A stretch of 42,900 nt of DNA from Lachnospiraceae bacterium (GCA_017518735.1 JAFWTY010000019.1:1-42900); one strand, 5' to 3'. Positions 14,688 to 22,780 are shown, counted from the stretch's first letter. Program-made: numbers and translations. The notes: a model not told the origin generated them from the letters alone.

Positions 14688-16235
14688 TTAGCAGACGATG
14701 CAGTCGCGGCCTTGATTTTTGCCTTTGTAGAGATTGTCATCGGCCATCTTAATGACTTCGTCAATGCTTTCCTGGCCGGCAAAAGTAGCAATACCGAAGG
14801 TCATCGACATATGAATGACATTCTTCTTGGCGGAATAGAAGGTCTTGCGCTTGATGTCTTTGGCGATGTTTTTGGTAATGGCATATGCTTCATCTCTGGC
14901 GGTGGTAAAGCCAAGAAGGAATTCTTCGCCACCCCATCTGCAGGCAAAGGAAGTATCGTCGGACGTGTATTTTTTCATGATGTCGGAAATACCGACAAGA
15001 ACGGAATCGCCAACATCGTGACCGTACTGATCGTTGATGTTCTTAAAGTGGTCCAGGTCTCCGATAACAATGGTAAATACCGTTAATTCCTTGTGAGATT
15101 CTTCCCACATCTGCTGCAGTTTCTGCCTTGCGGCACGACGGTTGAAAAGTCCGGTTAAGGGATCGGTTCCCATCAGTTTTTCAATGGAATTGCCGGCGGA
15201 TGCCGCATAGGAACCAAGTGCGGAAATCTCATCGTTTCTGCTGTGTACCAAAGAATCCATTTCCAAATCGCCGGTCTGTTTTAAAACCAGACTCTGCAGA
15301 TATTTACGAATAATATGTAAGCGCGTTACCAGCTGGTTGGAGAACAGGGTAATGAACAGTGTTGTCACAACACCGGTGACGATAGTCAGTGTGACGATGT
15401 AGATGTAAAACATACGGAAGGTACGGTAGAAGCCTTTCATGGAGATTGCGGCACCGACCATTCCCACGATGCGGTCATTATTGGAAATCGGAACATAGAC
15501 GCAAAGATACTGGTCTTTGCCGATCTTGTTCCTTTCCTTTGAAACGGTTCTTCCCTTGAAGACATCACTAACGATTCTGGTATCTGCCAAGACGGTTCCG
15601 ATAAGCTGTTTGCCGTTTTCATCTTTGAGGGTGGTAAGGACACGGCTATTTCCATAGAAAACGCTGAGCTCCACGTTGAAGGCTTTTTTCTGGTCTTCCA
15701 GGAAGTAGTATTCATCTTTCATGCGGTGGGAACCGCAATATAACTCGCCGTCTTCCATACGAAGAACACCTTCGATGGAGGAAAAATGATCCGCCGCCAT
15801 TACGGCGTTTCCCTTAAGGGTAGAGAACATATCGCTCATCGTATTGCGCTTTAATACATACATTCCGATGGTGATGAAGAGGAAGCCCATGATGGTGATG
15901 GGAATCAGCGCGATGACGGAGAGCTGAAGGCGCACAGGAACATAGCGGCCCTTCAAGAAGAGTTTCTGCCCGGGAAGAGCCTCGGTCTCGGCAGCCTTCG
16001 CGGTCGTAGACTCAGCAGTGGTTTCGGTCTCGGTAGCTTTCGCGTCAGCTTCTGTAGTCTTAGCCTCGGTCTCAGCGACCTTAGAATCTGCCTTGGCTAC
16101 CTTCTCAGTAGTAGCCTCGGCTTTTTCCTCAGCTTTAGCCTCAACCTTTTCTTCGGTCTTAACTTCAGCCTTCTCTTCGGGCTTGATTTCCGCCTTCGTA
16201 TTCACTTGTTTTTCTTCAAGTGTCTTTTTGCTCAT
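14688..16235 (-). CDS. Membrane diguanylate cyclase with Cache-like sensor and long charged N-terminal tail
   Basis: This protein makes the second messenger c-di-GMP from two GTP. Residues 1-86 form an unusual cytoplasmic tail made almost only of K, E, A, T, with EEKAE and ATETE-like units. A membrane helix lies at about 103-128, an extracytoplasmic domain of the single-Cache type at about 130-270, and a second membrane helix at about 275-300. A HAMP-like stretch leads to the GGDEF domain at about 355-515. The active-site signature is GGEEF at 435-439, preceded by RW, with GDLDHFKNINDQYGHDVGD for metal and GTP. The inhibitory RxxD site is absent (DDTS at that position). The ribosome binding site is weak (AGAGAG). 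The ligand of the Cache domain is unknown. Confidence 0.93.
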   Translation of the reverse strand: MSKKTLEEKQVNTKAEIKPEEKAEVKTEEKVEAKAEEKAEATTEKVAKADSKVAETEAKTTEADAKATETETTAESTTAKAAETEALPGQKLFLKGRYVPVRLQLSVIALIPITIMGFLFITIGMYVLKRNTMSDMFSTLKGNAVMAADHFSSIEGVLRMEDGELYCGSHRMKDEYYFLEDQKKAFNVELSVFYGNSRVLTTLKDENGKQLIGTVLADTRIVSDVFKGRTVSKERNKIGKDQYLCVYVPISNNDRIVGMVGAAISMKGFYRTFRMFYIYIVTLTIVTGVVTTLFITLFSNQLVTRLHIIRKYLQSLVLKQTGDLEMDSLVHSRNDEISALGSYAASAGNSIEKLMGTDPLTGLFNRRAARQKLQQMWEESHKELTVFTIVIGDLDHFKNINDQYGHDVGDSVLVGISDIMKKYTSDDTSFACRWGGEEFLLGFTTARDEAYAITKNIAKDIKRKTFYSAKKNVIHMSMTFGIATFAGQESIDEVIKMADDNLYKGKNQGRDCIVC

Positions 16236-16304
16236 TAATCTCTCTTATTATAGAAACTCTATTTCAATCGAAATCTCTTAACAATTTCTTTTATTGTTCA
16301 AAAT

Positions 16305-17042
16305 TTACTGCGGCTGCCCCTGTTTTTGTTTCAGCAGATCCAGGTAAAAATGCGCATAGCAGCTCTGAATAATGGGACTGATCCAGATAAATCCGATGCC
16401 AAGCGAAACATAACCCAGAATCCATAAGGGTATGAGACTGATCATCAGATTGAGATATCTTGTTTTGTTGCCTTTCATCAGCCAGATGCTCATGCGGATT
16501 GCCTTGGAAGCGGGCATGTTGCTGAACTCGGCGAGAATATAGTAAAGTGGCATAAATGCAAGCGTACAAAGCAGGAATATGATATAGCCGCCAAACAACA
16601 GTGCATACGCAAGGAAGGTTTCCTTGGAAGCTTCAAACTTAATCGGAAAATAAATGGTATATACAAACGACGGCAGGGTGCAGACAAATTCAATAGCACG
16701 AAGCATCAGTGCGCATGCCAGAATTCTTCCGGGGTTTTCGCGGAAAGCGGAAAACAGCATTTTTACGGAAGCCGGTTTATGCTCGCACAAAGCGGTAAAG
16801 TATTTGGCACGTCCCGTAAGGAGAATTCCTAAAAATACATTGATCGCAATCGAGAGTCCTTCTCCGACCCAAACCATTCCGATGCTTTCGCTCGCCGTAA
16901 ACAGCAGAGAAACGGAGCCTAAATTGATTCGGATTAAGAAAAGCAGAAGCGTCAGGGCAACCGGTCCTGCGGTATTTAACAGGATGGTTTCTCTTGCCAG
17001 TCCACGGATTTCAGGTAACGGTGTTTTCATATCGGTACTCAT
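16305..17042 (-). CDS. DUF975-like polytopic membrane protein
   Basis: This integral membrane protein of 245 residues has about five to six hydrophobic segments. The central part carries the KAIRMSIWLMKGNKTRYLNLMISLIPLWILGYVSLGIGFIWISPIIQSCYAHFYLDL arrangement typical of DUF975 proteins (shown here in two overlapping conserved parts: residues about 183-200 and 205-238). Members are widespread in Firmicutes and have no firm function. The ATG overlaps the stop of the upstream gene by four bases (ATGA), so the two are translationally coupled. The C-terminus is short and polar (KQKQGQPQ). Confidence 0.75.
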   Translation of the reverse strand: MSTDMKTPLPEIRGLARETILLNTAGPVALTLLLFLIRINLGSVSLLFTASESIGMVWVGEGLSIAINVFLGILLTGRAKYFTALCEHKPASVKMLFSAFRENPGRILACALMLRAIEFVCTLPSFVYTIYFPIKFEASKETFLAYALLFGGYIIFLLCTLAFMPLYYILAEFSNMPASKAIRMSIWLMKGNKTRYLNLMISLIPLWILGYVSLGIGFIWISPIIQSCYAHFYLDLLKQKQGQPQ

Positions 17043-17443
17043 TTCGTAAGCCCTCCCTGCGTAAGTGAAGGATAGGACAGAGTATTCTGCGTACCATCCA
17101 TGGATGTGCCGTACATCTGCTGATACAGATCATTGATCTGTTTGATATAGTCCGGATTGCTCGTAACCGTATAAATCGCAAAAATGGTATAAATGGTGTT
17201 CATAATCAGAATTACAACGCTTAGAACAATGAGTGTTTTGCAAAAACGATTGCTTTTCGGCTGTTTGGCCTTGGCAAGATAAGCAAACACGATGCATAAC
17301 GTCGCAAAAATATAAGGCAGTACCATCGTTCCGAGCAGCATTGTTCCGAGCGCAATGAAGAAAAACAGTGTCGCTTTACGCATGGCACGGAAAGATTGAA
17401 GTTCTATTTGACTATAAGGTCTGAATTGCTGATTATTATCCAT
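17039..17443 (-). CDS. Small two- to three-helix membrane protein, function unknown
   Basis: This protein of 134 residues starts with a polar segment (DNNQQFRPYSQIELQSF). Two hydrophobic regions follow: about 24-55 (LFFFIALGTMLLGTMVLPYIFATL and on) and about 69-93 (TLIVLSVVILIMNTIYTIFAIYTV). A polar C-terminal tail with QMYGTSMDGTQN comes last. I do not recognise a named family with certainty. It resembles the small membrane proteins often placed before DUF975-type genes. It is co-transcribed with the downstream DUF975-like gene through a four-base start/stop overlap. It has its own promoter about 30 bases upstream. Confidence 0.65.
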   Translation of the reverse strand: MDNNQQFRPYSQIELQSFRAMRKATLFFFIALGTMLLGTMVLPYIFATLCIVFAYLAKAKQPKSNRFCKTLIVLSVVILIMNTIYTIFAIYTVTSNPDYIKQINDLYQQMYGTSMDGTQNTLSYPSLTQGGLTK

Positions 17444-17480
17444 TTCAAATACTCTTTTTTACATACTTATATAGCATTAT

Positions 17481-17509
17481 ATTATACCATACGACCCCCC
17501 TTCGGGCAA
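17481..17509 (-). promoter_or_regulatory. Promoter of the two-gene membrane protein operon
   Basis: On the minus strand TTGCCC, a 17-base spacer and TATAAT, with TGG as extended -10. The predicted start is near 17474, giving a leader of about 30 bases. Confidence 0.75.
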
Positions 17510-17520
17510 ATAAAATCACA

Positions 17521-17549
17521 TTGCGAAACGGGAGCAGATTTGATATAGT
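17521..17549 (+). promoter_or_regulatory. Promoter of the EamA gene, predicting a leaderless mRNA
   Basis: TTGCGA (17521-17526), a 17-base spacer and TATAGT (17544-17549), preceded by TGA. The predicted start of transcription, 7 bases on, is 17556-17557, which is the A of the start codon. Confidence 0.65.
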
Positions 17550-17556
17550 AAGTCCC

Positions 17557-18540
17557 ATGGAAAACAAAGAAAAGTCATTAAAAACAGAGAATAAGGGAAG
17601 AGGAAGAGAACTTCTAGGCTGTCTTCTCCTTTTTATAACCGCATTGATCTGGGGTCTTGCTTTTGTTGCACAAAGTAAAGGGATGGAATCGGTCGGACCG
17701 TTCACGTTTCACTCAATCCGGTCCTTTATCGGTGCAATCGCCCTGATCCCGGTTTTGGTTTTCAATCGTAAGAAAATTCTGATAGTAAATGATTTTGAAG
17801 GAAGGCCCATAGAGGATGCAAGAAAGAAGAGACAGCTTCTGATTACGGGACTTGTTTCGGTCAGCATCATTTTCTTCTTGGCTTCCACGGCACAACAGAT
17901 TGGAATCGGTAAGACGGACAGTGTCGGAAAAGCCGGATTTATCACGGCTCTTTACATCGTTCTGGTTCCGCTTGCCGGTATATTCTTAAAGAAACCACCC
18001 AGATGGATTGTTTTCTTATGCGTGGCGGCATCCGCCTTCGGACTGTATCTGCTTTGCATCAAAAAAGGCGAAGGTTTCAAGGTAAACAGCGGCGACATCC
18101 TTTTGATCGTCTGTGCCGTTCTGTTTGCGGTTCATATTATATTGATTGACTATTTTGCGGGAAAAATAAACGGCGTACTGATTGCATTTACGCAGTTTTT
18201 GACAGTCGGAGTACTCTGCGGAATCGGTATGGTTTTCTTTGAAAAGCCGGATCTGGGCGCAATAAAAGACGCCGCATTGCCGTTACTCTATGCAGGCGCC
18301 TTATCAAGCGGTGTGGGATATACACTTCAGATTCTTGGACAGCGTTATGTGGAGCCGACGAAGGCATCCTTGATCATGTGCCTCGAATCCGTGTTTTCCG
18401 TTCTCGGAGGATGGGTGATTCTGCATCAGCAGTTAACTCTCCGGGAGGGGATCGGATGCATCATCATGTTCATCGCTATTCTTGTTTGCCAGATCTTCGG
18501 TAATAAACCTGCTCCCGTCCTTCGCGAGGGCGAGGAGTGA
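17557..18540 (+). CDS. EamA/DMT-family transporter
   Basis: This drug/metabolite-type permease has ten predicted membrane helices in two EamA repeats. Family signs are ALIWGLAFVAQSKGMESVGPFTFHSIR in the first repeat (about residues 25-51) and EPTKASLIMCLESVFSVLGGWVIL in the second (about 267-290). The length of 327 residues is slightly above the typical 290-310, mainly from a charged N-terminus. ATG 17557 has no Shine-Dalgarno sequence at a working distance. The promoter places the start of transcription at this ATG, so a leaderless transcript is likely. Its 3' end overlaps the convergent LytTR gene by 108 bases. The cargo is unknown; relatives export amino acids, nucleosides or drugs. Confidence 0.9.
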   Translation: MENKEKSLKTENKGRGRELLGCLLLFITALIWGLAFVAQSKGMESVGPFTFHSIRSFIGAIALIPVLVFNRKKILIVNDFEGRPIEDARKKRQLLITGLVSVSIIFFLASTAQQIGIGKTDSVGKAGFITALYIVLVPLAGIFLKKPPRWIVFLCVAASAFGLYLLCIKKGEGFKVNSGDILLIVCAVLFAVHIILIDYFAGKINGVLIAFTQFLTVGVLCGIGMVFFEKPDLGAIKDAALPLLYAGALSSGVGYTLQILGQRYVEPTKASLIMCLESVFSVLGGWVILHQQLTLREGIGCIIMFIAILVCQIFGNKPAPVLREGEE

Positions 18541-19212
18541 TTTTTTCTCAGTCAGACCGATCGGAAGTTTCGTACCGTCACTCATGGTGGCGGTATGTTT
18601 TTTTATGTACAGAATGTGATGAATGTTGATGATGTATTTTTTCGAAATAATCACAAAACCTTCGAACTTAATCAGGATGCGAACCAGATCATTGATGGTG
18701 CCGAGCTGGTTTACAGTCGTGCCGTCCGAAAGCCTCACACGCATGATGTGCTCATCGGGAGCAGCATAGACAAACTGGTCCGGAAGAATATAGAAGGCTT
18801 TCGTTTCGTCCCTGAGCTCGATGGTAGGCGGTTTTTCCTTGAATTTTTTACAGACATGATCGAGAAAATCCGACAGTTCCGCGGTTTTGATCGGTTTGTC
18901 CAGGAAAAAAACATTGTCCGGAACGTTGACGAAATTTCTGTAATTAATGGATGACACAAGTAGTACGATTGGTGCCGTAACACCTGCTTCACGGAGCAGG
19001 AGAGCGGTTTCCATTCCATAGGGCTGTGCCTGTATCATATCAATAAAAAACAGATCATAGCGCATCGGTGCCTTTAACAGGGAATCCACGTTTCCGTAGG
19101 AATCGACATAGAGATTGCCAGTCGTGGCAATTCTTTTTGCGGATTCTCTCGATAAAAGACGTTCTGTCTGCTTACGATCTGCGATATTGTCATCACAAAC
19201 TGCGATATGCAT
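18433..19212 (-). CDS. Response regulator of the LytTR (AgrA/LytR) family
   Basis: This is a DNA-binding regulator with an N-terminal receiver domain (about 1-120) and a C-terminal LytTR domain (about 145-240). The acidic pair CDDN is at residues 6-9, the phospho-acceptor Asp is in LFFIDMI near residue 58, and the conserved Lys is in FLDKPI. The Pro usual after the phospho-acceptor loop is replaced (DMIQAQPYG). The LytTR part shows the typical FEGFVIISKKYIINIHHILYI stretch in two parts (about residues 192-200 and 202-212). A 20-residue acidic tail ends the protein. AGGAGAG lies about 6 bases before the ATG. No histidine kinase gene is nearby, so its sensor is elsewhere. It is 17 bases downstream of the DUF1294 gene. 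Confidence 0.85.
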   Translation of the reverse strand: MHIAVCDDNIADRKQTERLLSRESAKRIATTGNLYVDSYGNVDSLLKAPMRYDLFFIDMIQAQPYGMETALLLREAGVTAPIVLLVSSINYRNFVNVPDNVFFLDKPIKTAELSDFLDHVCKKFKEKPPTIELRDETKAFYILPDQFVYAAPDEHIMRVRLSDGTTVNQLGTINDLVRILIKFEGFVIISKKYIINIHHILYIKKHTATMSDGTKLPIGLTEKKSLLALAKDGSRFITEDLANKNSDEHDDASDPLPES

Positions 19213-19229
19213 GTTTCTCTCCTAAATCA

Positions 19230-19526
19230 TCATTGAAAGAATACAATTTCCAGCGGGGACAAATAGATTGCCACCACGATCAGAATCTGAAGAACCAGAA
19301 TAACCGGCATTCCGATTACAAAAGACTTATGCTTGGTCTTGTGCCGGAATGTGTACATTCCGAGAATGGAGCCGATACTTCCGCCGAAGGCGGCCACCAT
19401 AAACAGCGCCGCCTCCGGAATACGGAATTCATGTCTTTTTGCTTTTAACTTGTCAATTCCCATCATCGCAAAACCGATGACATTGAGAATTCCAAGATAG
19501 ATCAGGATGTATTTTACTACTTCCAT
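19230..19526 (-). CDS. DUF1294 membrane protein
   Basis: This small membrane protein of 98 residues matches DUF1294. It has three hydrophobic segments, with the family-typical GIDKLKAKRHEFRIPEAAL and FRHKTKHKSFVIGMP segments. ATG 19526 is chosen for the AAAGGA site about 6 bases upstream. An in-frame extension to 19562 lies inside argG. The function is unknown; some relatives are fused to cold-shock domains. It starts 10 bases after the argG stop and ends 17 bases before the LytTR start, which suggests one transcript, argG-DUF1294-lytTR. Confidence 0.85.
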   Translation of the reverse strand: MEVVKYILIYLGILNVIGFAMMGIDKLKAKRHEFRIPEAALFMVAAFGGSIGSILGMYTFRHKTKHKSFVIGMPVILVLQILIVVAIYLSPLEIVFFQ

Positions 19527-19536
19527 ATGAGTTCCT

Positions 19537-20760
19537 TTACTGACCTTTTTTCTCAACCTCAAGCATCTTCATGGCACGAACCTTCGTGGAAAGTCCGAAG
19601 AGGTTAATGAATCCGTCAGCATCGTGATGATCATATAAATCACCGGTGGTGAAGGATGCTAAGGACTCATTGTATAAGGAGTAAGGGGAAGTGGTACCGG
19701 CTTTGATGATATTGCCTTTGTACAGTTTGAATTTCACTTCTCCGGTTACATATTCCTGAGTGGAGGTGATGAATGCACGGATTGCTTCGCAAAGAGGAGT
19801 GAACCACTTTCCTTCGTAGATTACCTGTGCAAGGAGAGCGCCCATCTCTGCTTTGGTACGATAGCAGTCACGGTCGAGGATTAATTCTTCGAGCTGCTGA
19901 TGTGCTTCGTAAAGAATGGTTCCGCCCGGTGTTTCATATACACCACGGGACTTCATACCAACGACACGGTTTTCTACGATGTCGATGATTCCGATACCGT
20001 GCTTTCCGCCGATCTGGTTTAACTTACGGATGATGTCGGCAACCTTCATGCTTTCGCCGTTGATTGCTACGGGAACGCCCTTTTCAAAGGAAAGAGTTAC
20101 ATATTCGCCTTCATCCGGAGCTTTTTCGGGAGTTACACCAAGAACTAAAAGATGCTCATAGTTCGGCTCGTTTGCGGGATCTTCGAGTTCCAGACCTTCG
20201 TGAGAGATGTGCCAGATGTTTCTGTCACGGCTGTAGGAAGAATCTGCCGCAAAAGGAAGATCGATACCATGCTGATGGCAGTACTCAATTTCGGATTCAC
20301 GGGAATCCAGCTTCCAGAGAGAGTTTCTCCAGGGAGCGATGATCTTTAAGTCGGGAGCAAGAGCCTTGATACCAAGTTCGAAACGAATCTGGTCGTTTCC
20401 TTTACCGGTTGCACCGTGGCAGATGGCAGCAGCGCCTTCTTTTCTTGCAATCTCAACAAGTCTCTTTACGATGGCAGGTCTTGCCATGGAAGTTCCGAGC
20501 AGGTATTTGTTCTCGTATACGGCATGTGCCTGTACGCAGGGAACAATATAGTTTTCGCAGAAATCATCCACGATATCTTCTATATAAAGTTTGGTGGCAC
20601 CGGAGAGTTTGGCACGTTCTTCAAGTCCGTCCAACTCATTTCCCTGTCCGCAGTCTACGCAGACGCAGATTACTTCGTAATCGAAGTTCTCTTTTAACCA
20701 GGGAATAATCGCGGTGGTATCAAGTCCTCCGGAATATGCAAGTATTACTTTCTCTTTCAT
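19537..20760 (-). CDS. argG: Argininosuccinate synthase
   Basis: This enzyme joins citrulline and aspartate using ATP to give argininosuccinate, the penultimate step of arginine synthesis. The PP-loop ATP motif AYSGGLDTT is at residues 8-16. The citrulline/aspartate binding stretches GATGKGNDQIRFE and DSSYSRDRNIWHISHEG are seen at about 116-128 and 174-190. The length of 407 residues is normal. ATG 20760 is chosen because AGGAGG lies about 8 bases upstream. A longer in-frame start at 20793 has none. The gene is divergent from the GNAT-argJ-argB-argD operon, and ArgR-like boxes lie between the two promoters. argH is not in the window. Confidence 0.97.
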   Translation of the reverse strand: MKEKVILAYSGGLDTTAIIPWLKENFDYEVICVCVDCGQGNELDGLEERAKLSGATKLYIEDIVDDFCENYIVPCVQAHAVYENKYLLGTSMARPAIVKRLVEIARKEGAAAICHGATGKGNDQIRFELGIKALAPDLKIIAPWRNSLWKLDSRESEIEYCHQHGIDLPFAADSSYSRDRNIWHISHEGLELEDPANEPNYEHLLVLGVTPEKAPDEGEYVTLSFEKGVPVAINGESMKVADIIRKLNQIGGKHGIGIIDIVENRVVGMKSRGVYETPGGTILYEAHQQLEELILDRDCYRTKAEMGALLAQVIYEGKWFTPLCEAIRAFITSTQEYVTGEVKFKLYKGNIIKAGTTSPYSLYNESLASFTTGDLYDHHDADGFINLFGLSTKVRAMKMLEVEKKGQ

Positions 20761-20845
20761 GAATTCAATCCTCCTGAATAAATCTGATAACATTACGGCG
20801 TTTTCTTATATATAGGAACAATCCAAAAACGACCGGGCAAAAATT

Positions 20846-20874
20846 ACTATACAACATTTCATTTCCTCATGCAA
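20846..20874 (-). promoter_or_regulatory. argG promoter
   Basis: On the minus strand TTGCAT, a 17-base spacer and TATAGT (complement of 20846-20851). The predicted start is near 20839, giving a leader of about 79 bases. An ArgR-like box starts 10 bases upstream of its -35. Confidence 0.7.
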
Positions 20875-20883
20875 GTATAAAAA

Positions 20884-20961
20884 GTGAATAAAAATACAAA
20901 AATACATGAATATTTGCATAAAATACGAAAAATAATCAAAAATTATGAATAAAATACAAAA
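20884..20961. promoter_or_regulatory. Cluster of three ArgR/AhrC-like operators
   Basis: Three 18-base sites resemble the ARG box (core TGAAT-A/T rich-AT-CAA): 20884-20901, 20905-20922 (CATGAATATTTGCATAAA, closest to the palindromic half-sites) and 20944-20961. They lie between the divergent argG and argJ-operon promoters. ArgR hexamers bind paired boxes, so both operons could be controlled from here. The match is by eye and the region is AT-rich. Confidence 0.6.
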
Positions 20962-20975
20962 AAACGGGTGGACTT

Positions 20976-21004
20976 TTGAAAAGAATGTGTTATAGTGGTA
21001 TACG
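20976..21004 (+). promoter_or_regulatory. Promoter of the GNAT-argJ-argB-argD operon
   Basis: TTGAAA (20976-20981), a 17-base spacer and TATACG (20999-21004), preceded by TGG as extended -10. The predicted start is near 21011, which rules out the in-frame GTG at 20995. Confidence 0.65.
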
Positions 21005-21042
21005 ACTTGTTTTACCCGAACGGGATTGGAAAAGGTTTTATT

Positions 21043-21546
21043 ATGGAAGAAAAAGAATTGAACAACGAAAAAATGAATACCGAAGAACCCAACTACATCA
21101 TTCGTTCCATGGAGATTACGGATTATTCCAGAGTGAAGGAATTATGGCTTTCCATCAAAGGATTCTGCATCCGAAGCCTGGACGATTCGAAGGATGGTGT
21201 GGAGAGATTCTTGAACAGAAATCCCGGATTATCCTGTGTGTGTGAATTGAAAGGAGAAATTGTCGGCGCAATCCTGTGCGGACACGATGGCCGACGAGGC
21301 TGCCTTTACCACGTATGCGTCCGAAAGGAAAACCGCATGCACGGAATCGGAAAAGCAATGGTTTCCTTCTGTATGAAGGGGCTTCAGAAAGAAGGAATCA
21401 ACAAAGTATCTCTGATCGCATTCAGCACCAACGATATCGGAAATGCCTTCTGGCATGAGATCGGATGGACGAAGAGAGAAGATTTGAACTATTACGATTT
21501 TGTGTTAAACGAAAAGAATATATTCACATTTAATCAGATACAGTAA
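21043..21546 (+). CDS. GNAT-family N-acetyltransferase, possible N-acetylglutamate synthase
   Basis: This protein of 167 residues has a GNAT fold. An N-terminal IIRSMEITDYSRVKELW strand/helix, the GEIVGAILCGHDGRRGCLYHVCV strands in two halves, and the acetyl-CoA loop NRMHGIGKAMV (Q/RxxGxG/A type, about residues 101-111) are visible. ATG 21043 follows an AAAGG site and fits the predicted transcript start. It is the first gene of the arginine operon, 10 bases before argJ. That position suggests it acetylates glutamate, as short stand-alone ArgA-like GNATs do. If ArgJ here is monofunctional, such an enzyme is needed to prime the cycle. The GNAT family is sure; the glutamate role is inferred from context. 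Confidence 0.8.
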   Translation: MEEKELNNEKMNTEEPNYIIRSMEITDYSRVKELWLSIKGFCIRSLDDSKDGVERFLNRNPGLSCVCELKGEIVGAILCGHDGRRGCLYHVCVRKENRMHGIGKAMVSFCMKGLQKEGINKVSLIAFSTNDIGNAFWHEIGWTKREDLNYYDFVLNEKNIFTFNQIQ

Positions 21547-21556
21547 GGAGAATAAT

Positions 21557-22780
21557 ATGAAGATTATAGAAGGCGGCGTTACGGCGGCAAAAGGTTTTGA
21601 AGCTGCGGTATGTGAAGCAAATATAAAGTATAAAGACAGGACCGACATGGCGATGGTATTCAGTAAGGCGCCCTGTGTTACGGCCGGCACATTTACCAGC
21701 AACGTGGTAAAGGCTGCATGTGTTCTGTGGGATAAAGAGATTGTGGAGTCCGGGAAACCGCTCCACGGCGTGGTTGTAAACTCCGGCATTGCAAATGCAT
21801 GCACGGGACAGGAAGGTTTTGATGCCTGTGAAGAAACGGCAAAAGCAGTGGAAAAAAACTTAAACGTTCCTTTTATTTCCATGGCGGTTGCTTCTACCGG
21901 TGTCATCGGTATGCAACTTCCGGTAGATAAACTGGTTGCCGGCGTAAAGAAAATGTGTACCACACTGGATTCTTCCCTGGAAGCGGGAACCGAGGCAAGT
22001 AAAGCCATCATGACCACCGATACCGTAAACAAGGAAATTGCGGTACAGTTTGAAGTCGGCGGAAAGACAATTACCCTGGGCGGTATGAGCAAAGGCTCCG
22101 GCATGATTCATCCGAATATGTGCACGATGCTCGGTTTCTTAACGACCGATCTGGATATCAAGAAACATCTCTTGCAGGAAGCTCTTTCCGAAGTCGTAGC
22201 GGATACGTTCAACATGATTTCCGTGGACGGAGATACCTCCACCAATGATACGCTTTTGCTCATGGCAAACGGTCTTGCAAACAACGATACGATCGATGAA
22301 AAGAATGAAGATTATGAAACCTTCAAGGCTGCGCTTTTTGAGGTTTGTCAGTATCTGGCAAAGAAGATGGCAGCAGACGGAGAAGGTGCTACAAAGTTAT
22401 TTACCGCACATGTTGTAAATGCAAAAACCAAGGAAGAGGCGAAGAAATTATCCAGAAGCATCATCAGTTCTTCTCTTTCCAAGGCAGCCATCTACGGATG
22501 TGATGCGAACTTCGGACGTTTCCTTTGCGCAATGGGTTATTCCGGAGTGGATTTTGATCAGAATAAAGTGGAACTTTTCTTCCAAAGCAAAGCCGGCGAA
22601 CTTCAGGTATTCAAATACGGCGTACCGCTTGCTTTCGATGAAGAGTATGCAACAAAGCTAATGTCCGAAGATGAAGTCATCGTCTTTGTGGACATGCACG
22701 ACGGAAAAGAAGAAGCCACGGCCTGGGGCTGTGATTTAACTTATGATTATGTTAAAATAAACGCGGATTATCGTTCGTAA
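21557..22780 (+). CDS. argJ: Glutamate N-acetyltransferase / ornithine acetyltransferase
   Basis: ArgJ moves the acetyl group from N-acetylornithine to glutamate, recycling it in the arginine pathway; some members also use acetyl-CoA. It is made as one chain and cuts itself before a Thr that becomes the nucleophile. Here the cleavage region is KGSGMIHPNMCTMLGF, with Thr after Cys where most members have Ala (about residues 180-195). The substrate region ASTGVIGMQLPVDK precedes it (about 114-127), and DGDTSTNDT follows (about 222-230). The length of 407 residues is normal. The spacing to argB is 15 bases. Whether it is bifunctional cannot be read from the sequence. Confidence 0.96.
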   Translation: MKIIEGGVTAAKGFEAAVCEANIKYKDRTDMAMVFSKAPCVTAGTFTSNVVKAACVLWDKEIVESGKPLHGVVVNSGIANACTGQEGFDACEETAKAVEKNLNVPFISMAVASTGVIGMQLPVDKLVAGVKKMCTTLDSSLEAGTEASKAIMTTDTVNKEIAVQFEVGGKTITLGGMSKGSGMIHPNMCTMLGFLTTDLDIKKHLLQEALSEVVADTFNMISVDGDTSTNDTLLLMANGLANNDTIDEKNEDYETFKAALFEVCQYLAKKMAADGEGATKLFTAHVVNAKTKEEAKKLSRSIISSSLSKAAIYGCDANFGRFLCAMGYSGVDFDQNKVELFFQSKAGELQVFKYGVPLAFDEEYATKLMSEDEVIVFVDMHDGKEEATAWGCDLTYDYVKINADYRS

